A DNA stretch of 64,000 nucleotides from Chrysogorgia sp. JL179-B06 (taxonomy: Eukaryota > Cnidaria > Anthozoa > Scleralcyonacea > Chrysogorgiidae): NCBI GenBank assembly GCA_035772405.1, contig JAYKKM010000043.1, positions 2,772,501-2,836,500 on the forward strand, given 5' to 3'. The notes beneath the pieces are model-generated. The model was given only the letters and a program-made list of their open reading frames with translations. It made no database searches and was not told where the DNA came from. The translations under genes were made by a program, and so were the position numbers. Positions 23,356 to 38,300 of the stretch are shown one piece after another. Each line of letters opens with the position of its first letter. Position 1 is the stretch's first letter.

Positions 23356-26300
23356 TGTTTCACTATAAAAGGTTGATGTTTCACTATAAAAGGTTGATGT
23401 TTCACCTATAAAAGGTTGATGTTTCACTCTAAAAGGTTGATGTTTCACTCTAAAAGGTTGATGTTTCACTCTAAAAGGTTGATGTTTTCACTCTAAAAGG
23501 TTGATGTTTCACTATAAAAGGTTGATGTTTCACTATAAAAGGTTGATGTTTCACTCTAAAAGGTTGATGTTTCACTCTAAAAAGGTTGATGTTTCACTCT
23601 AAAAGGTTAATGTTTCACTCTAAAAGGTTAATGTTTCACTATAAAAGGTTGATGTTTCACTCTAAAAGGTTGATGTTTCACTATAAAAGGTTGATGTTTC
23701 ACTCTAAAAGGTTGATGTTTCACTCTAAAAGGTTGATGTTTCACTATAAAAGGTTGATGTTTCACTATAAAAGGTTGATGTTTCACTCTAAAAGGTTGAT
23801 GTTTCACTCTAAAAGGTTGATGTTTCACTATAAAAGGTTGATGTTTCACTCTAAAAGGTTGATGTTTCACTCTAAAAGGTTGATGTTTCACTATAAAAGG
23901 TTGATGTTTCACTCTAAAAGGTTGATGTTTCACTCTAAAAGGTTGATGTTTCACTATAAAAGGTTGATGTTTCACTATAAAAGGTTGATGTTTCACTCTA
24001 AAAGGTTGATGTTTCACTATAAAAGGTTGATGATTCACTCTAAAAGGTTGATGTTTCACTCTAAAAGGTTGATGTTTCACTATAAAAGGTTGATGTTTCA
24101 CTATAAAAGGTTGATGTTTCACTATAAAAGGTTGATGTTTCACTCTAAAAGGTTGATGTTTCACTCTAAAAGGTTGATGTTTCACTCTAAAACGTTGATG
24201 TTTCACTCTAAAAGGTTGATGTTTCACTATAAAAGGTTGATGTTTCACTCTAAAAGGTTGATGTTTCACTATAAAAGGTTGATGTTTCACTCTAAAAGGT
24301 TGATGTTTCACTCTAAAAGGTTGATGTTTCACTCTAAAAGGTTGATGTTTCACTCTAAAAGGTTGATGTTTCACTATAAAAGGTTGATGTTTCACTATAA
24401 AAGGTTGATGTTTCACTATAAAAGGTTGATGTTTCACTCTAAAAGGTTGATGTTTCACTCTAAAAGGTTGATGTTTCACTCTAAAAGGTTAATGTTTCAC
24501 CCTAAAAGGTTGATGTTTCACTATAAAAGGTTGATGTTTCACTCTAAAAGGTTGATGTTTCACTATAAAGGTTGATGTTTCACTCTAAAAGGTTGATGTT
24601 TCACTATAAAAGGTTGATGTTTCACTATAAAAGGTTGATGTTTCACTATAAAGGTTGATGTTTCACTATAAAAGGTTGATGTTTCACTCTAAAAGGTTGA
24701 TGTTTCACTCTAAAAGGTTGATGTTTCACTCTAAAAGGTTGATGTTTCACTCTAAAAGGTTAATGTTTCACTCTAAAAGGTTGATGTTTCACTATAAAAG
24801 GTTGATGTTTCACTCTAAAAGGTTGATGTTTCACTATAAAAGGTTGATGTTTCACTCTAAAAGGTTGATGTTTCACTCTAAAAGGTTGATGTTTCACTAT
24901 AAAAGGTTGATGTTTCACTATAAAAGGTTGATGTTTCACTATAAAAGGTTGATGTTTCACTCTAAAAGGTTGATGTTTCACTCTAAAAGGTTGATGTTTC
25001 ACTCTAAAAGGTTGATGTTTCACTCTAAAAGGTTGATGTTTCACTATAAAAGGTTGATGTTTCACTATAAAAGGTTGATGTTTCACTATAAAAGGTTGAT
25101 GTTTCACTATAAAAGGTTGATGTTTCACTCTAAAAGGTTGATGTTTCACTAAAAGGTTGATGTTTCACTCTAAAAGGTTGATGTTTCACTATAAAAGGTT
25201 GATGTTTCACTCTAAAAGGTTGATGTTTCACTATAAAAGGTTGATGTTTCACTATAAAAGGTTGATGTTTCACTATAAAAGGTTGATGTTTCACTATAAA
25301 AGGTTGATGTTTCACTATAAAGGTTGATGTTTCACTCTAAAAGGTTGATGTTTCACTCTCAAAGGTTGATGTTTCACTCTAAAAGGTTGATGTTTCACTC
25401 TAAAAGGTTGATGTTTCACTCTAAAAGGTTGATGTTTCACTATAAAAGGTTGATGTTTCACTCTAAAAGGTTGATGTTTCACTCTAAAAGGTTGATGTTT
25501 CACTCTAAAAGGTTGATGTTTCACTATAAATGTTGATGTTTCACTATAAAAGGTTGATGTTTCACTATAAAAGGTTGATGTTTCACTCTAAAAGGTTGAT
25601 GTTTCACTCTAAAAGGTTGATGTTTCACTCTAAAAGGTTGATGTTTCACTCTAAAAAGGTTGATGTTTCACTCTAAAAGGTTGATGTTTCACTATAAAAG
25701 GTTGATGTTTCACTATAAAAGGTTGATGTTTCACTCTAAAAGGTTGATGTTTCACTCTAAAAGGTTGATGTTTCACTCTAAAAGGTTGATGTTTCACTCT
25801 AAAAGGTTGATGTTTCACTATAAAAGGTTGATGTTTCACTCTAAAAGGTTGATGTTTCACTCTAAAAGGTTGATGTTTCACTCTAAAAGGTTGATGTTTC
25901 ACTCTAAAAGGTTGATGTTTCACTATAAAAGGTTGATGTTTCACTCTAAAAGGTTGATGTTTCACTATAAAAGGTTGATGTTTCACTATAAAAGGTTGAT
26001 GTTTCACTATAAAAGGTTGATGTTTCACTCTAAAAGGTTGATGTTTCACTATAAAAGGTTGATGTTTCACTCTAAAAGGTTGATGTTTCACTCTAAAAGG
26101 TTGATGTTTCACTATAAAAGGTTGATGTTTCACTCTAAAAGGTTGATGTTTCACTCTAAAAGGTTGATGTTTCACTCTAAAAGGTTGATGTTTTCACTCT
26201 AAAAAGGTTGATGTTTCACTCTAAAAGGTTGATGTTTCACTCTAAAAAGGTTGATGTTTCACTATAAAAGGTTGATGTTTCACTCTAAAAGGTTGATGTT

Positions 26301-29300
26301 TCACTATAAAAGGTTGATGTTTCACTATAAAAGGTTGATGTTTCACTCTAAAAGGTTGATGTTTCACTCTAAAGGTTGATGTTTCACTCTAAAAGGTTGA
26401 TGTTTCACTCTAAAAGGTTGATGTTTCACTATAAAAGGTTGATGTTTCACTATAAAAGGTTGATGTTTCACTCTAAAAGGTTGATGTTTCACTCTAAAAG
26501 GTTGATGTTTCACTCTAAAAGGTTGATGTTTCACTATAAAAGGTTGATGTTTCACTATAAAAGGTTGATGTTTCACTATAAAAGGTTGATGTTTCACTCT
26601 AAAAGGTTGATGTTTCACTCTAAAAGGTTGATGTTTCACTCTAAAAGGTTGATGTTTCACTATAAAGGTTGATGTTTCACTATAAAAGGTTGATGTTTCA
26701 CTATAAAAGGTTGATGTTTCACTATAAAAGGTTGATGTTTCACTCTAAAAGGTTGATGTTTTCACTCTAAAAGGTTGATGTTTCACTCTAAAAGGTTGAT
26801 GTTTCACTCTAAAAGGTTGATGTTTCACTATAAAAGGTTGATGTTTCACTATAAAAGGTTGATGTTTCACTCTAAAAGGTTGATGTTTCACTATAAAAGG
26901 TTGATGTTTCACTCTAAAAGGTTGATGTTTCACTCTAAAAGGTTGATGTTTCACTATAAAAAGTTGATGTTTCACTCTAAAAGGTTGATGTTTCACTATA
27001 AAAGGTTGATGTTTCACTCTAAAAGGTTGATGTTTCACTCTAAAAGGTTGATGTTTCACTATAAAAGGTTGATGTTTCACTCTAAAAGGTTGATGTTTCA
27101 CTCTAAAAGGTTGATGTTTCACTATAAAAAGGTTGATGTTTCACTATAAAAGGTTGATGTTTCACTCTAAAAGGTTGATGTTTCACTATAAAAGGTTGAT
27201 GTTTCACTCTAAAAGGTTGATGTTTCACTCTAAAAGGTTGATGTTTCACTATAAAAGGTTGATGTTTCACTCTAAAAGGTTGATGTTTCACTATAAAAGG
27301 TTGATGTTTCACTCTAAAAGGTTGATGTTTCACTATAAAAGGTTGATGTTTCACTCTAAAAGGTTGATGTTTCACTCTAAAAGGTTGATGTTTCACTCTA
27401 AAAGGTTGATGTTTCACTCTAAAAGGTTGATGTTTCACTCTAAAAGGTTGATGTTTCACTATAAAAGGTTGATGTTTCACTCTAAAAGGTTGATGTTTCA
27501 CTATAAAAGGTTGATGTTTCACTATAAAAGGTTGATGTTTCACTCTAAAAGGTTGATGTTTCACTATAAAAGGTTGATGTTTCACTCTAAAAGGTTGATG
27601 TTTCACTCTAAAAGGTTGATGTTTCACTCTAAAAGGTTGATGTTTCACTCTAAAAGGTTGATGTTTCACTATAAAAGGTTGATGTTTCACTATAAAAGGT
27701 TGATGTTTCACTCTAAAAGGTTGATGTTTCACTCTAAAAGGTTGATGTTTCACTCTAAAAAGGTTGATGTTTCACTCTAAAAGGTTGATGTTTCACTCTA
27801 AAAGGTTGATGTTTCACTATAAAAGGTTGATGTTTCACTCTAAAAGGTTGATGTTTCACTCTAAAAGGTTGATGTTTCACTCTAAAAGGTTGATGTTTCA
27901 CTCTAAAAGGTTGATGTTTCACTCTAAAAGGTTGATGTTTCACTCTAAAAGGTTGATGTTTCACTATAAAAGGTTGATGTTTCACTATAAAAGGTTGATG
28001 TTTCACTCTAAAAGGTTGATGTTTCACTCTAAAAGGTTGATGTTTCACTCTAAAAGGTTGATGTTTCACTCTAAAAGGTTGATGTTTCACTCTAAAAGGT
28101 TGATGTTTCACTCTAAAAGGTTGATGTTTCACTATAAAAGGTTGATGTTTCACTCTAAAAGGTTGATGTTTCACTCTAAAAGGTTGATGTTTCACTATAA
28201 AAGGTTGATGTTTCACTCTAAAAGGTTGATGTTTCACTATAAAAGGTTGATGTTTCACTATAAAAGGTTGATGTTTCACTATAAAAGGTTGATGTTTCAC
28301 TATAAAAGGTTGATGTTTCACTCTAAAAGGTTGATGTTTCACTCTAAAAAGGTTGATGTTTCACTCTAAAAGGTTGATGTTTCACTATAAAAGGTTGATG
28401 TTTCACTATAAAGGTTGATGTTTCACTATAAAAGGTTGATGTTTCACTATAAAAGGTTGATGTTTCACTATAAAAGGTTGATGTTTCACTATAAAAGGTT
28501 GATGTTTCACTCTAAAAGGTTGATGTTTCACTATAAAAGGTTGATGTTTCACTATAAAAGGTTGATGTTTCACTCTAAAAAGGTTGATGTTTTCACTATA
28601 AAAGGTTGATGTTTCACTCTAAAAGGTTGATGTTTCACTATAAAAGGTTGATGTTTCACTATAAAAAGGTTGATGTTTCACTCTAAAAGGTTGATGTTTC
28701 ACTATAAAAGGTTGATGTTTCACTATAAAAGGTTGATGTTTCACTATAAAAGGTTGATGTTTCACTATAAAAGGTTGATGTTTCACTATAAAAGGTTGAT
28801 GTTTCACTCTAAAAGGTTGATGTTTCACTATAAAAGGTTGATGTTTCACTCTAAAAGGTTGATGTTTCACTATAAAAGGTTGATGTTTCACTATAAAAGG
28901 TTGATGTTTCACTATAAAAGGTTGATGTTTCACTATAAAAGGTTGATGTTTCACTCTAAAAGGTTGATGTTTCACTCTAAAAGGTTGATGTTTCACTCTA
29001 AAAGGTTGATGTTTCACTCTAAAAGGTTGATGTTTCACTCTAAAAGGTTGATGTTTCACTCTAAAAGGTTGATGTTTCACTATAAAAGGTTGATGTTTCA
29101 CTATAAAAGGTTGATGTTTCACTCTAAAAGGTTGATGTTTCACTCTAAAAGGTTGATGTTTCACTCTAAAAGGTTGATGTTTCACTCTAAAAAGGTTGAT
29201 GTTTCACTCTAAAAGGTTGATGTTTCACTCTAAAAGGTTGATGTTTCACTTAAAAGGTTGATGTTTCACTCTAAAAGGTTGATGTTTCACTATAAAAGGT

Positions 29301-32300
29301 TGATGTTTCACTCTAAAAGGTTGATGTTTCACTCTAAAAGGTTGATGTTTCACTATAAAAGGTTGATGTTTCACTCTAAAAGGTTGATGTTTCACTATAA
29401 AAGGTTGATGTTTCACTCTAAAAGGTTGATGTTTCACTCTAAAAGGTTGATGTTTCACTCTAAAACGTTGATGTTTCACTCTAAAAGGTTGATGATTCAC
29501 TCTAAAAGGTTGATGTTTCACTCTAAAAGGTTGATGTTTCACTATAAAAGGTTGATGTTTCACTATAAAAGGTTGATGTTTCACTATAAAAGGTTGATGT
29601 TTCACTCTAAAAGGTTGATGTTTCACTCTAAAAGGTTGATGTTTCACTCTAAAACGTTGATGTTTCACTCTAAAAGGTTGATGTTTCACTATAAAAGGTT
29701 GATGTTTCACTCTAAAAGGTTGATGTTTCACTATAAAAGGTTGATGTTTCACTCTAAAAGGTTGATGTTTCACTCTAAAAGGTTGATGTTTCACTCTAAA
29801 AGGTTGATGTTTCACTCTAAAAGGTTGATGTTTCACTATAAAAGGTTGATGTTTCACTATAAAAGGTTGATGTTTCACTCTAAAAGGTTGATGTTTCACT
29901 AAAAGGTTGATGTTTCACTCTAAAAGGTTGATGTTTCACTCTAAAAGGTTGATGTTTCACTCTAAAAGGTTGATGTTTCACTCTAAAAGGTTGATGTTTC
30001 ACTCTAAAAGGTTGATGTTTCACTATAAAAGGTTGATGTTTCACTATAAAAGGTTGATGTTTCACTCTAAAAGGTTGATGTTTCACTCTAAAAGGTTGAT
30101 GTTTCACTCTAAAAGGTTGATGTTTCACTCTAAAAGGTTGATGTTTCACTATAAAAGGTTGATGTTTCACTATAAAAGGTTGATGTTTCACTCTAAAAGG
30201 TTGATGTTTCACTCTAAAAGGTTGATGTTTCACTATAAAAGGTTGATGTTTCACTCTAAAAGGTTGATGTTTCACTATAAAAGGTTGATGTTTCACTCTA
30301 AAAGGTTGATGTTTCACTCTAAAACGTTGATGTTTCACTATAAAAGGTTGATGTTTCACTCTAAAAGGTTGATGTTTCACTCTAAAAGGTTGATGTTTCA
30401 CTATAAAAGGTTGATGTTTCACTCTAAAAGGTTGATGTTTCACTCTAAAAGGTTGATGTTTCACTCTAAAAAGGTTGATGTTTCACTATAAAAGGTTGAT
30501 GTTTCACTCTAAAAGGTTGATGTTTCACTCTAAAAGGTTGATGTTTCACTATAAAAGGTTGATGTTTCACTATAAAAGGTTGATGTTTCACTATAAAAGG
30601 TTGATGTTTCACTCTAAAAGGTTGATGTTTCACTCTAAAAGGTTGATGTTTCACTCTAAAAGGTTGATGTTTCACTCTAAAAGGTTGATGTTTCACTCTA
30701 AAAGGTTGATGTTTCACTATAAAAGGTTGATGTTTCACTCTAAAAGGTTGATGTTTCACTATAAAAGGTTGATGTTTCACTATAAAAGGTTGATGTTTCA
30801 CTATAAAAGGTTGATGTTTCACTCTAAAAGGTTGATGTTTCACTATAAAAGGTTGATGTTTCACTCTAAAAGGTTGATGTTTCACTCTAAAAAGGTTGAT
30901 GTTTCACTATAAAAGGTTGATGTTTCACTATAAAAGGTTGATGTTTCACTATAAAAGGTTGATGTTTCACTCTAAAAGGTTGATGTTTCACTCTAAAAGG
31001 TTGATGTTTCACTCTAAAAGGTTGATGTTTCACTCTAAAAGGTTGATGTTTCACTCTAAAAGGTTGATGTTTCACTCTAAAAGGTTGATGTTTCACTATA
31101 AAAGGTTGATGTTTCACTATAAAAGGTTGATGTTTCACTCTAAAAGGTTGATGTTTCACTCTAAAAGGTTGATGTTTCACTCTAAAAGGTTGATGTTTCA
31201 CTCTAAAAGGTTGATGTTTCACTCTAAAAGGTTGATGTTTCACTCTAAAAGGTTGATGTTTCACTATAAAAGGTTGATGTTTCACTCTAAAAGGTTGATG
31301 TTTCACTCTAAAAGGTTGATGTTTCACTCTAAAAGGTTGATGTTTCACTCTAAAAGGTTGATGTTTCACTCTAAAAGGTTGATGTTTCACTATAAAAGGT
31401 TGATGTTTCACTATAAAAGGTTGATGTTTCACTATAAAAGGTTGATGTTTCACTCTAAAAGGTTGATGTTTCACTCTAAAAGGTTGATGTTTCACTCTAA
31501 AAGGTTGATGTTTCACTCTAAAAGGTTGATGTTTCACTATAAAAGGTTGATGTTTCACTCTAAAAGGTTGATGTTTCACTATAAAAGGTTGATGTTTCAC
31601 TCTAAAAGGTTGATGTTTCACTCTAAAAGGTTGATGTTTCACTCTAAAAGGTTGATGTTTCACTCTAAAAGGTTGATGTTTCACTCTAAAAGGTTGATGT
31701 TTCACTATAAAAGGTTGATGTTTCACTCTAAAAGGTTGATGTTTCACTCTAAAAGGTTGATGTTTCACTCTAAAAGGTTGATGTTTCACTCTAAAAGGTT
31801 GATGTTTCACTCTAAAAGGTTGATGTTTCACTCTAAAAGGTTGATGTTTCACTCTAAAAAGGTTGATGTTTCACTATAAAAGGTTGATGTTTCACTATAA
31901 AAGGTTGATGTTTCACTCTAAAAGGTTGATGTTTCACTCTAAAAGGTTGATGTTTCACTCTAAAAGGTTGATGTTTCACTCTAAAAGGTTGATGTTTCAC
32001 TATAAAAGGTTGATGTTTCACTATAAAAGGTTGATGTTTCACTCTAAAAGGTTGATGTTTCACTCTAAAAGGTTGATGTTTCACTCTAAAAGGTTGATGT
32101 TTCACTCTAAAAGGTTGATGTTTCACTATAAAAGGTTGATGTTTCACTCTAAAAGGTTGATGTTTCACTATAAAAGGTTGATGTTTCACTATAAAAGGTT
32201 GATGTTTCACTCTAAAAGGTTGATGTTTCACTCTAAAAGGTTGATGTTTCACTCTAAAAGGTTAATGTTTCACTCTAAAAGGTTGATGTTTCACTATAAA

Positions 32301-35300
32301 AGGTTGATGTTTCACTCTAAAAGGTTGATGTTTCACTCTAAAAGGTTGATGTTTCACTCTAAAAGGTTGATGTTTCACTCTAAAAGGTTGATGTTTCACT
32401 CTAAAAGGTTGATGTTTCACTCTAAAAGGTTGATGTTTCACTATAAAAGGTTGATGTTTTCACTCTAAAAGGTTGATGTTTCACTCTAAAAGGTTGATGT
32501 TTCACTCTAAAAGGTTGATGTTTCACTCTAAAAGGTTGATGTTTCACTCTAAAAGGTTGATGTTTCACTCTAAAAGGTTGATGTTTCACTATAAAAGGTT
32601 GATGTTTCACTATAAAAGGTTGATGTTTCACTATAAAAGGTTGATGTTTCACTATAAAAGGTTGATGTTTCACTATAAAAGGTTGATGTTTCACTCTAAA
32701 AGGTTGATGTTTCACTATAAAAGGTTGATGTTTCACTCTAAAAGGTTGATGTTTCACTCTAAAAGGTTGATGTTTCACTATAAAAGGTTGATGTTTCACT
32801 ATAAAAGGTTGATGTTTCACTATAAAAGGTTGATGTTTCACTATAAGAGGTTGATGTTTCACTCTAAAAGGTTGATGTTTCACTCTAAAAGGTTGATGTT
32901 TCCCTCTAAAAGGTTGATGTTTCACTCTAAAAGGTTGATGTTTCACTATAAAAGGTTGATGTTTCACTATAAAAGGTTGATGTTTCACTCTAAAAGGTTG
33001 ATGTTTCACTCTAAAAGGTTGATGTTTCACTCTAAAAGGTTGATGTTTCACTCTAAAAGGTTGATGTTTCACTATAAAAGGTTGATGTTTCACTCTAAAA
33101 GGTTGATGTTTCACTATAAAAGGTTGATGTTTCACTCTAAAAGGTTGATGTTTCACTCTAAAAGGTTGATGTTTCACTATAAAAGGTTGATGTTTCACTA
33201 TAAAAGGTTGATGTTTCACTATAAAAGGTTGATGTTTCACTATAAGAGGTTGATGTTTCACTCTAAAAGGTTGATGTTTCACTCTAAAAGGTTGATGTTT
33301 CACTCTAAAAGGTTGATGTTTCACTCTAAAAGGTTGATGTTTCACTATAAAAGGTTGATGTTTCACTATAAAAGGTTGATGTTTCACTATAAAAGGTTGA
33401 TGTTTCACTATAAAAGGTTGATGTTTCACTCTAAAAGGTTGATGTTTCACTCTAAAAGGTTGATGTTTCACTCTAAAAGGTTGATGTTTCACTCTAAAAG
33501 GTTAATGTTTCACTCTAAAAGGTTGATGTTTCACTATAAAAGGTTGATGTTTCACTATAAAAGGTTGATGTTTCACTCTAAAAGGTTGATGTTTCACTCT
33601 AAAAGGTTGATGTTTCACTATAAAAGGTTGATGTTTCACTATAAAAGGTTGATGTTTCACTATAAAAGGTTGATGTTTCACTATAAAAGGTTGATGTTTC
33701 ACTCTAAAAGGTTGATGTTTCACTCTAAAAGGTTGATGTTTCACTCTAAAAGGTTGATGTTTCACTCTAAAACGTTGATGTTTCACTCTAAAAGGTTGAT
33801 GTTTCACTCTAAAAACGTTGATGTTTCACTCTAAAACGTTGATGTTTCACTATAAAAGGTTGATGTTTCACTCTAAAACGTTGATGTTTCACTCTAAAAG
33901 GTTGATGTTTCACTATAAAAGGTTGATGTTTCACTCTAAAAGGTTGATGTTTCACTCTAAAAGGTTGATGTTTCACTCTAAAAGGTTGATGTTTCACTCT
34001 AAAAGGTTGATGTTTCACTATAAAAGGTTGATGTTTCACTCTAAAAAGGTTGATGTTTCACTCTAAAAGGTTGATGTTTCACTATAAAAGGTTGATGTTT
34101 CACTCTAAAAGGTTGATGTTTCACTCTAAAAGGTTGATGTTTCACTATAAAAGGTTGATGTTTCACTCTAAAAGGTTGATGTTTCACTATAAAAGGTTGA
34201 TGTTTCACTATAAAAGGTTGATGTTTCACTATAAAAGGTTGATGTTTCACTCTAAAAGGTTGATGTTTCACTCTAAAAGGTTGATGTTTCACTCTAAAAG
34301 GTAAATGTTTCACTCTAAAAGGTTGATGTTTCACTCTAAAAGGTTGATGTTTCACTATAAAAGGTTGATGTTTCACTATAAAAGGTTGATGTTTCACTCT
34401 AAAAGGTTGATGTTTCACTCTAAAAGGTTGATGTTTCACTCTAAAAGGTTGATGTTTCACTCTAAAAGGTTGATGTTTCACTATAAAAGGTTGATGTTTC
34501 ACTCTAAAAGGTTGATGTTTCACTATAAAAGGTTGATGTTTCACTCTAAAAGGTTGATGTTTCACTCTAAAAGGTTGATGTTTCACTATAAAAGGTTGAT
34601 GTTTCACTCTAAAACGTTGATGTTTCACTCTAAAAGGTTGATGTTTCACTATAAAAGGTTGATGTTTCACTCTAAAAGGTTGATGTTTCACTCTAAAAGG
34701 TTGATGTTTCACTATAAAAGGTTGATGTTTCACTCTAAAAGGTTGATGTTTCACTCTAAAAGGTTGATGTTTCACTCTAAAAGGTTGATGTTTCACTCTA
34801 AAAGGTTGATGTTTCACTCTAAAAGGTTGATGTTTAACTATAAAAGGTTGATGTTTCACTATAAAAGGTTGATGTTTCACTATAAAAGGTTGATGTTTCA
34901 CTATAAAAGGTTGATGTTTCACTATAAAAGGTTGATGTTTCACTCTAAAAGGTTGATGTTTCACTATAAAAGGTTGATGTTTCACTCTAAAAGGTTGATG
35001 TTTCACTATAAAAGGTTGATGTTTCACTATAAAAGGTTGATGTTTCACTATAAAAGGTTGATGTTTCACTCTAAAAGGTTGATGTTTCACTATAAAAGGT
35101 TGATGTTTCACTCTAAAAGGTTGATGTTTCACTCTAAAAGGTTGATGTTTCACTATAAAAGGTTGATGTTTCACTATAAAAGGTTGATGTTTCACTATAA
35201 AAGGTTGATGTTTCACTCTAAAAGGTTGATGTTTCACTCTAAAAGGTTGATGTTTCACTCTAAAAGGTTGATGTTTCACTCTAAAAGGTTGATGTTTCAC

Positions 35301-38300
35301 TCTAAAAGGTTGATGTTTCACTATAAAAGGTTGATGTTTCACTCTAAAAAGGTTGATGTTTCACTATAAAAGGTTGATGATTCACTCTAAAAGGTTGATG
35401 TTTCACTCTAAAAGGTTGATGTTTCACTATAAAAAGGTTGATGTTTCACTATAAAAGGTTGATGTTTCACTATAAAAGGTTGATGTTTCACTCTAAAAGG
35501 TTGATGTTTCACTCTAAAAGGTTGATGTTTCACTCTAAAAGGTTAATGTTTCACTCTAAAAGGTTGATGTTTCACTCTAAAAGGTTGATGTTTCACTCTA
35601 AAAGGTTGATGTTTCACTCTAAAAGGTTGATGTTTCACTCTAAAAGGTTGATGTTTCACTATAAAAGGTTGATGTTTCACTATAAAAGGTTGATGTTTCA
35701 CTCTAAAAGGTTGATGTTTCACTATAAAAGGTTGATGTTTCACTCTAAAAGGTTGATGTTTCACTATAAAAGGTTGATGTTTCACTATAAAAGGTTGATG
35801 TTTCACTATAAAAGGTTGATGTTTCACTCTAAAAGTTTGATGTTTCACTCTAAAAGGTTGATGTTTCACTCTAAAAGGTAAATGTTTCACTCTAAAAGGT
35901 TGATGTTTCACTCTAAAAGGTTGATGTTTCACTATAAAAGGTTTGATGTTTCACTATAAAAAGGTTGATGTTTCACTCTAAAAGGTTGATGTTTCACTCT
36001 AAAAGGTTGATGTTTCACTCTAAAAGGTTGATGTTTCACTGTAAAAGGTTGATGTTTCACTATAAAAGGTTGATGTTTCACTCTAAAAGGTTGATGTTTC
36101 ACTATAAAAGGTTGATGTTTCACTCTAAAAGGTTGATGTTTCACTCTAAAACGTTGATGTTTCACTATAAAAGGTTGATGTTTCACTCTAAAACGTTGAT
36201 GTTTCACTCTAAAAGGTTGATGTTTCACTATAAAAGGTTGATGTTTCACTCTAAAAGGTTGATGTTTCACTCTAAAAGGTTGATGTTTCACTATAAAAGG
36301 TTGATGTTTCACTCTAAAAGGTTGATGTTTCACTATAAAAGGTTGATGTTTCACTCTAAAAGGTTGATGTTTCACTCTAAAAGGTTGATGTTTCACTATA
36401 AAAGGTTGATGTTTCACTATAAAAGGTTGATGTTTCACTATAAAAGGTTGATGTTTCACTCTAAAAGGTTGATGTTTCACTCTAAAAGGTTGATGTTTCA
36501 CTCTAAAAGGTTAATGTTTCACTCTAAAAGGTTGATGTTTACTCTAAAAGGTTGATGTTTAACTATAAAAGGTTGATGTTTCACTATAAAAGGTTGATGT
36601 TTCACTATAAAAGGTTGATGTTTCACTATAAAAGGTTGATGTTTCACTATAAAAGGTTGATGTTTCACTCTAAAAGGTTGATGTTTCACTATAAAAGGTT
36701 GATGTTTCACTCTAAAAGGTTGATGTTTCACTATAAAAGGTTGATGTTTCACTATAAAAGGTTGATGTTTCACTATAAAAGGTTGATGTTTCACTCTAAA
36801 AGGTTGATGTTTCACTATAAAAGGTTGATGTTTCACTATAAAAGGTTGATGTTTCACTATAAAAGGTTGATGTTTCACTATAAAAGGTTGATGTTTCACT
36901 CTAAAAGGTTGATGTTTCACTCTAAAAGGTTGATGTTTCACTATAAAAGGTTGATGTTTCACTATAAAAGGTTGATGTTTCACTCTAAAAGGTTGATGTT
37001 TCACTCTAAAACGTTGATGTTTCACTCTAAAAGGTTGATGTTTCACTATAAAAGGTTGATGTTTCACTCTAAAAGGTTGATGTTTCACTCTAAAAGGTTG
37101 ATGTTTCACTCTAAAACGTTGATGTTTCACTCTAAAAGGTTGATGTTTCACTATAAAAGGTTGATGTTTCACTCTAAAAGGTTGATGTTTCACTATAAAA
37201 GGTTGATGTTTCACTCTAAAAGGTTGATGTTTCACTCTAAAACGTTGATGTTTCACTATAAAAGGTTGATGTTTCACTCTAAAACGTTGATGTTTCACTC
37301 TAAAAGGTTGATGTTTCACTATAAAAGGTTGATGTTTCACTCTAAAAGGTTGATGTTTCACTCTAAAAGGTTGATGTTTCACTCTAAAAGGTTGATGTTT
37401 CACTATAAAAGGTTGATGTTTCACTCTAAAAGGTTGATGTTTCACTCTAAAAGGTTGATGTTTCACTATAAAAGGTTGATGTTTCACTATAAAAGGTTGA
37501 TGTTTCACTATAAAAGGTTGATGTTTCACTCTAAAAGGTTGATGTTTCACTCTAAAAGGTTGATGTTTCACTCTAAAAGGTTAATGTTTCACTCTAAAAG
37601 GTTGATGTTTACTCTAAAAGGTTGATGTTTCACTATAAAAGGTTGATGTTTCACTATAAAAGGTTGATGTTTCACTATAAAAGGTTGATGTTTCACTATA
37701 AAAGGTTGATGTTTCACTATAAAAGGTTGATGTTTCACTCTAAAAGGTTGATGTTTCACTATAAAAGGTTGATGTTTCACTCTAAAAGGTTGATGTTTCA
37801 CTATAAAAGGTTGATGTTTCACTATAAAAGGTTGATGTTTCACTATAAAAGGTTGATGTTTCACTATAAAAGGTTGATGTTTCACTATAAAAGGTTGATG
37901 TTTCACTCTAAAAGGTTGATGTTTCACTCTAAAAGGTTGATGTTTCACTCTAAAAGGTTGATGTTTCACTCTAAAAGGTTGATGTTTCACTCTAAAAGGT
38001 TGATGTTTCACTATAAAAGGTTGATGTTTCACTCTAAAAGGTTGATGTTTCACTCTAAAAGGTTGATGTTTCACTCTAAAAGGTTGATGTTTCACTCTAA
38101 AAGGTTGATGTTTCACTCTAAAAGGTTGATGTTTCACTCTAAAAGGTTGATGTTTCACTCTAAAAGGTTGATGTTTCACTATAAAAGGTTGATGTTTCAC
38201 TCTAAAAGGTTGATGTTTCACTATAAAGGTTGATGATTCACTCTAAAAGGTTGATGTTTCACTCTAAAAAGGTTGATGTTTCACTATAAAAGGTTGATGT

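Noticed and set aside
8088..38233. Dozens of long open frames on both strands (MFHSKRL and VKHQPF heptads)
   Set aside because: They are a by-product of a stop-free 21-bp unit. Frames run on both strands at once, end at single-base indels, and have no non-repeat ends, start context or splice structure. Kept only as a low-interest finding.
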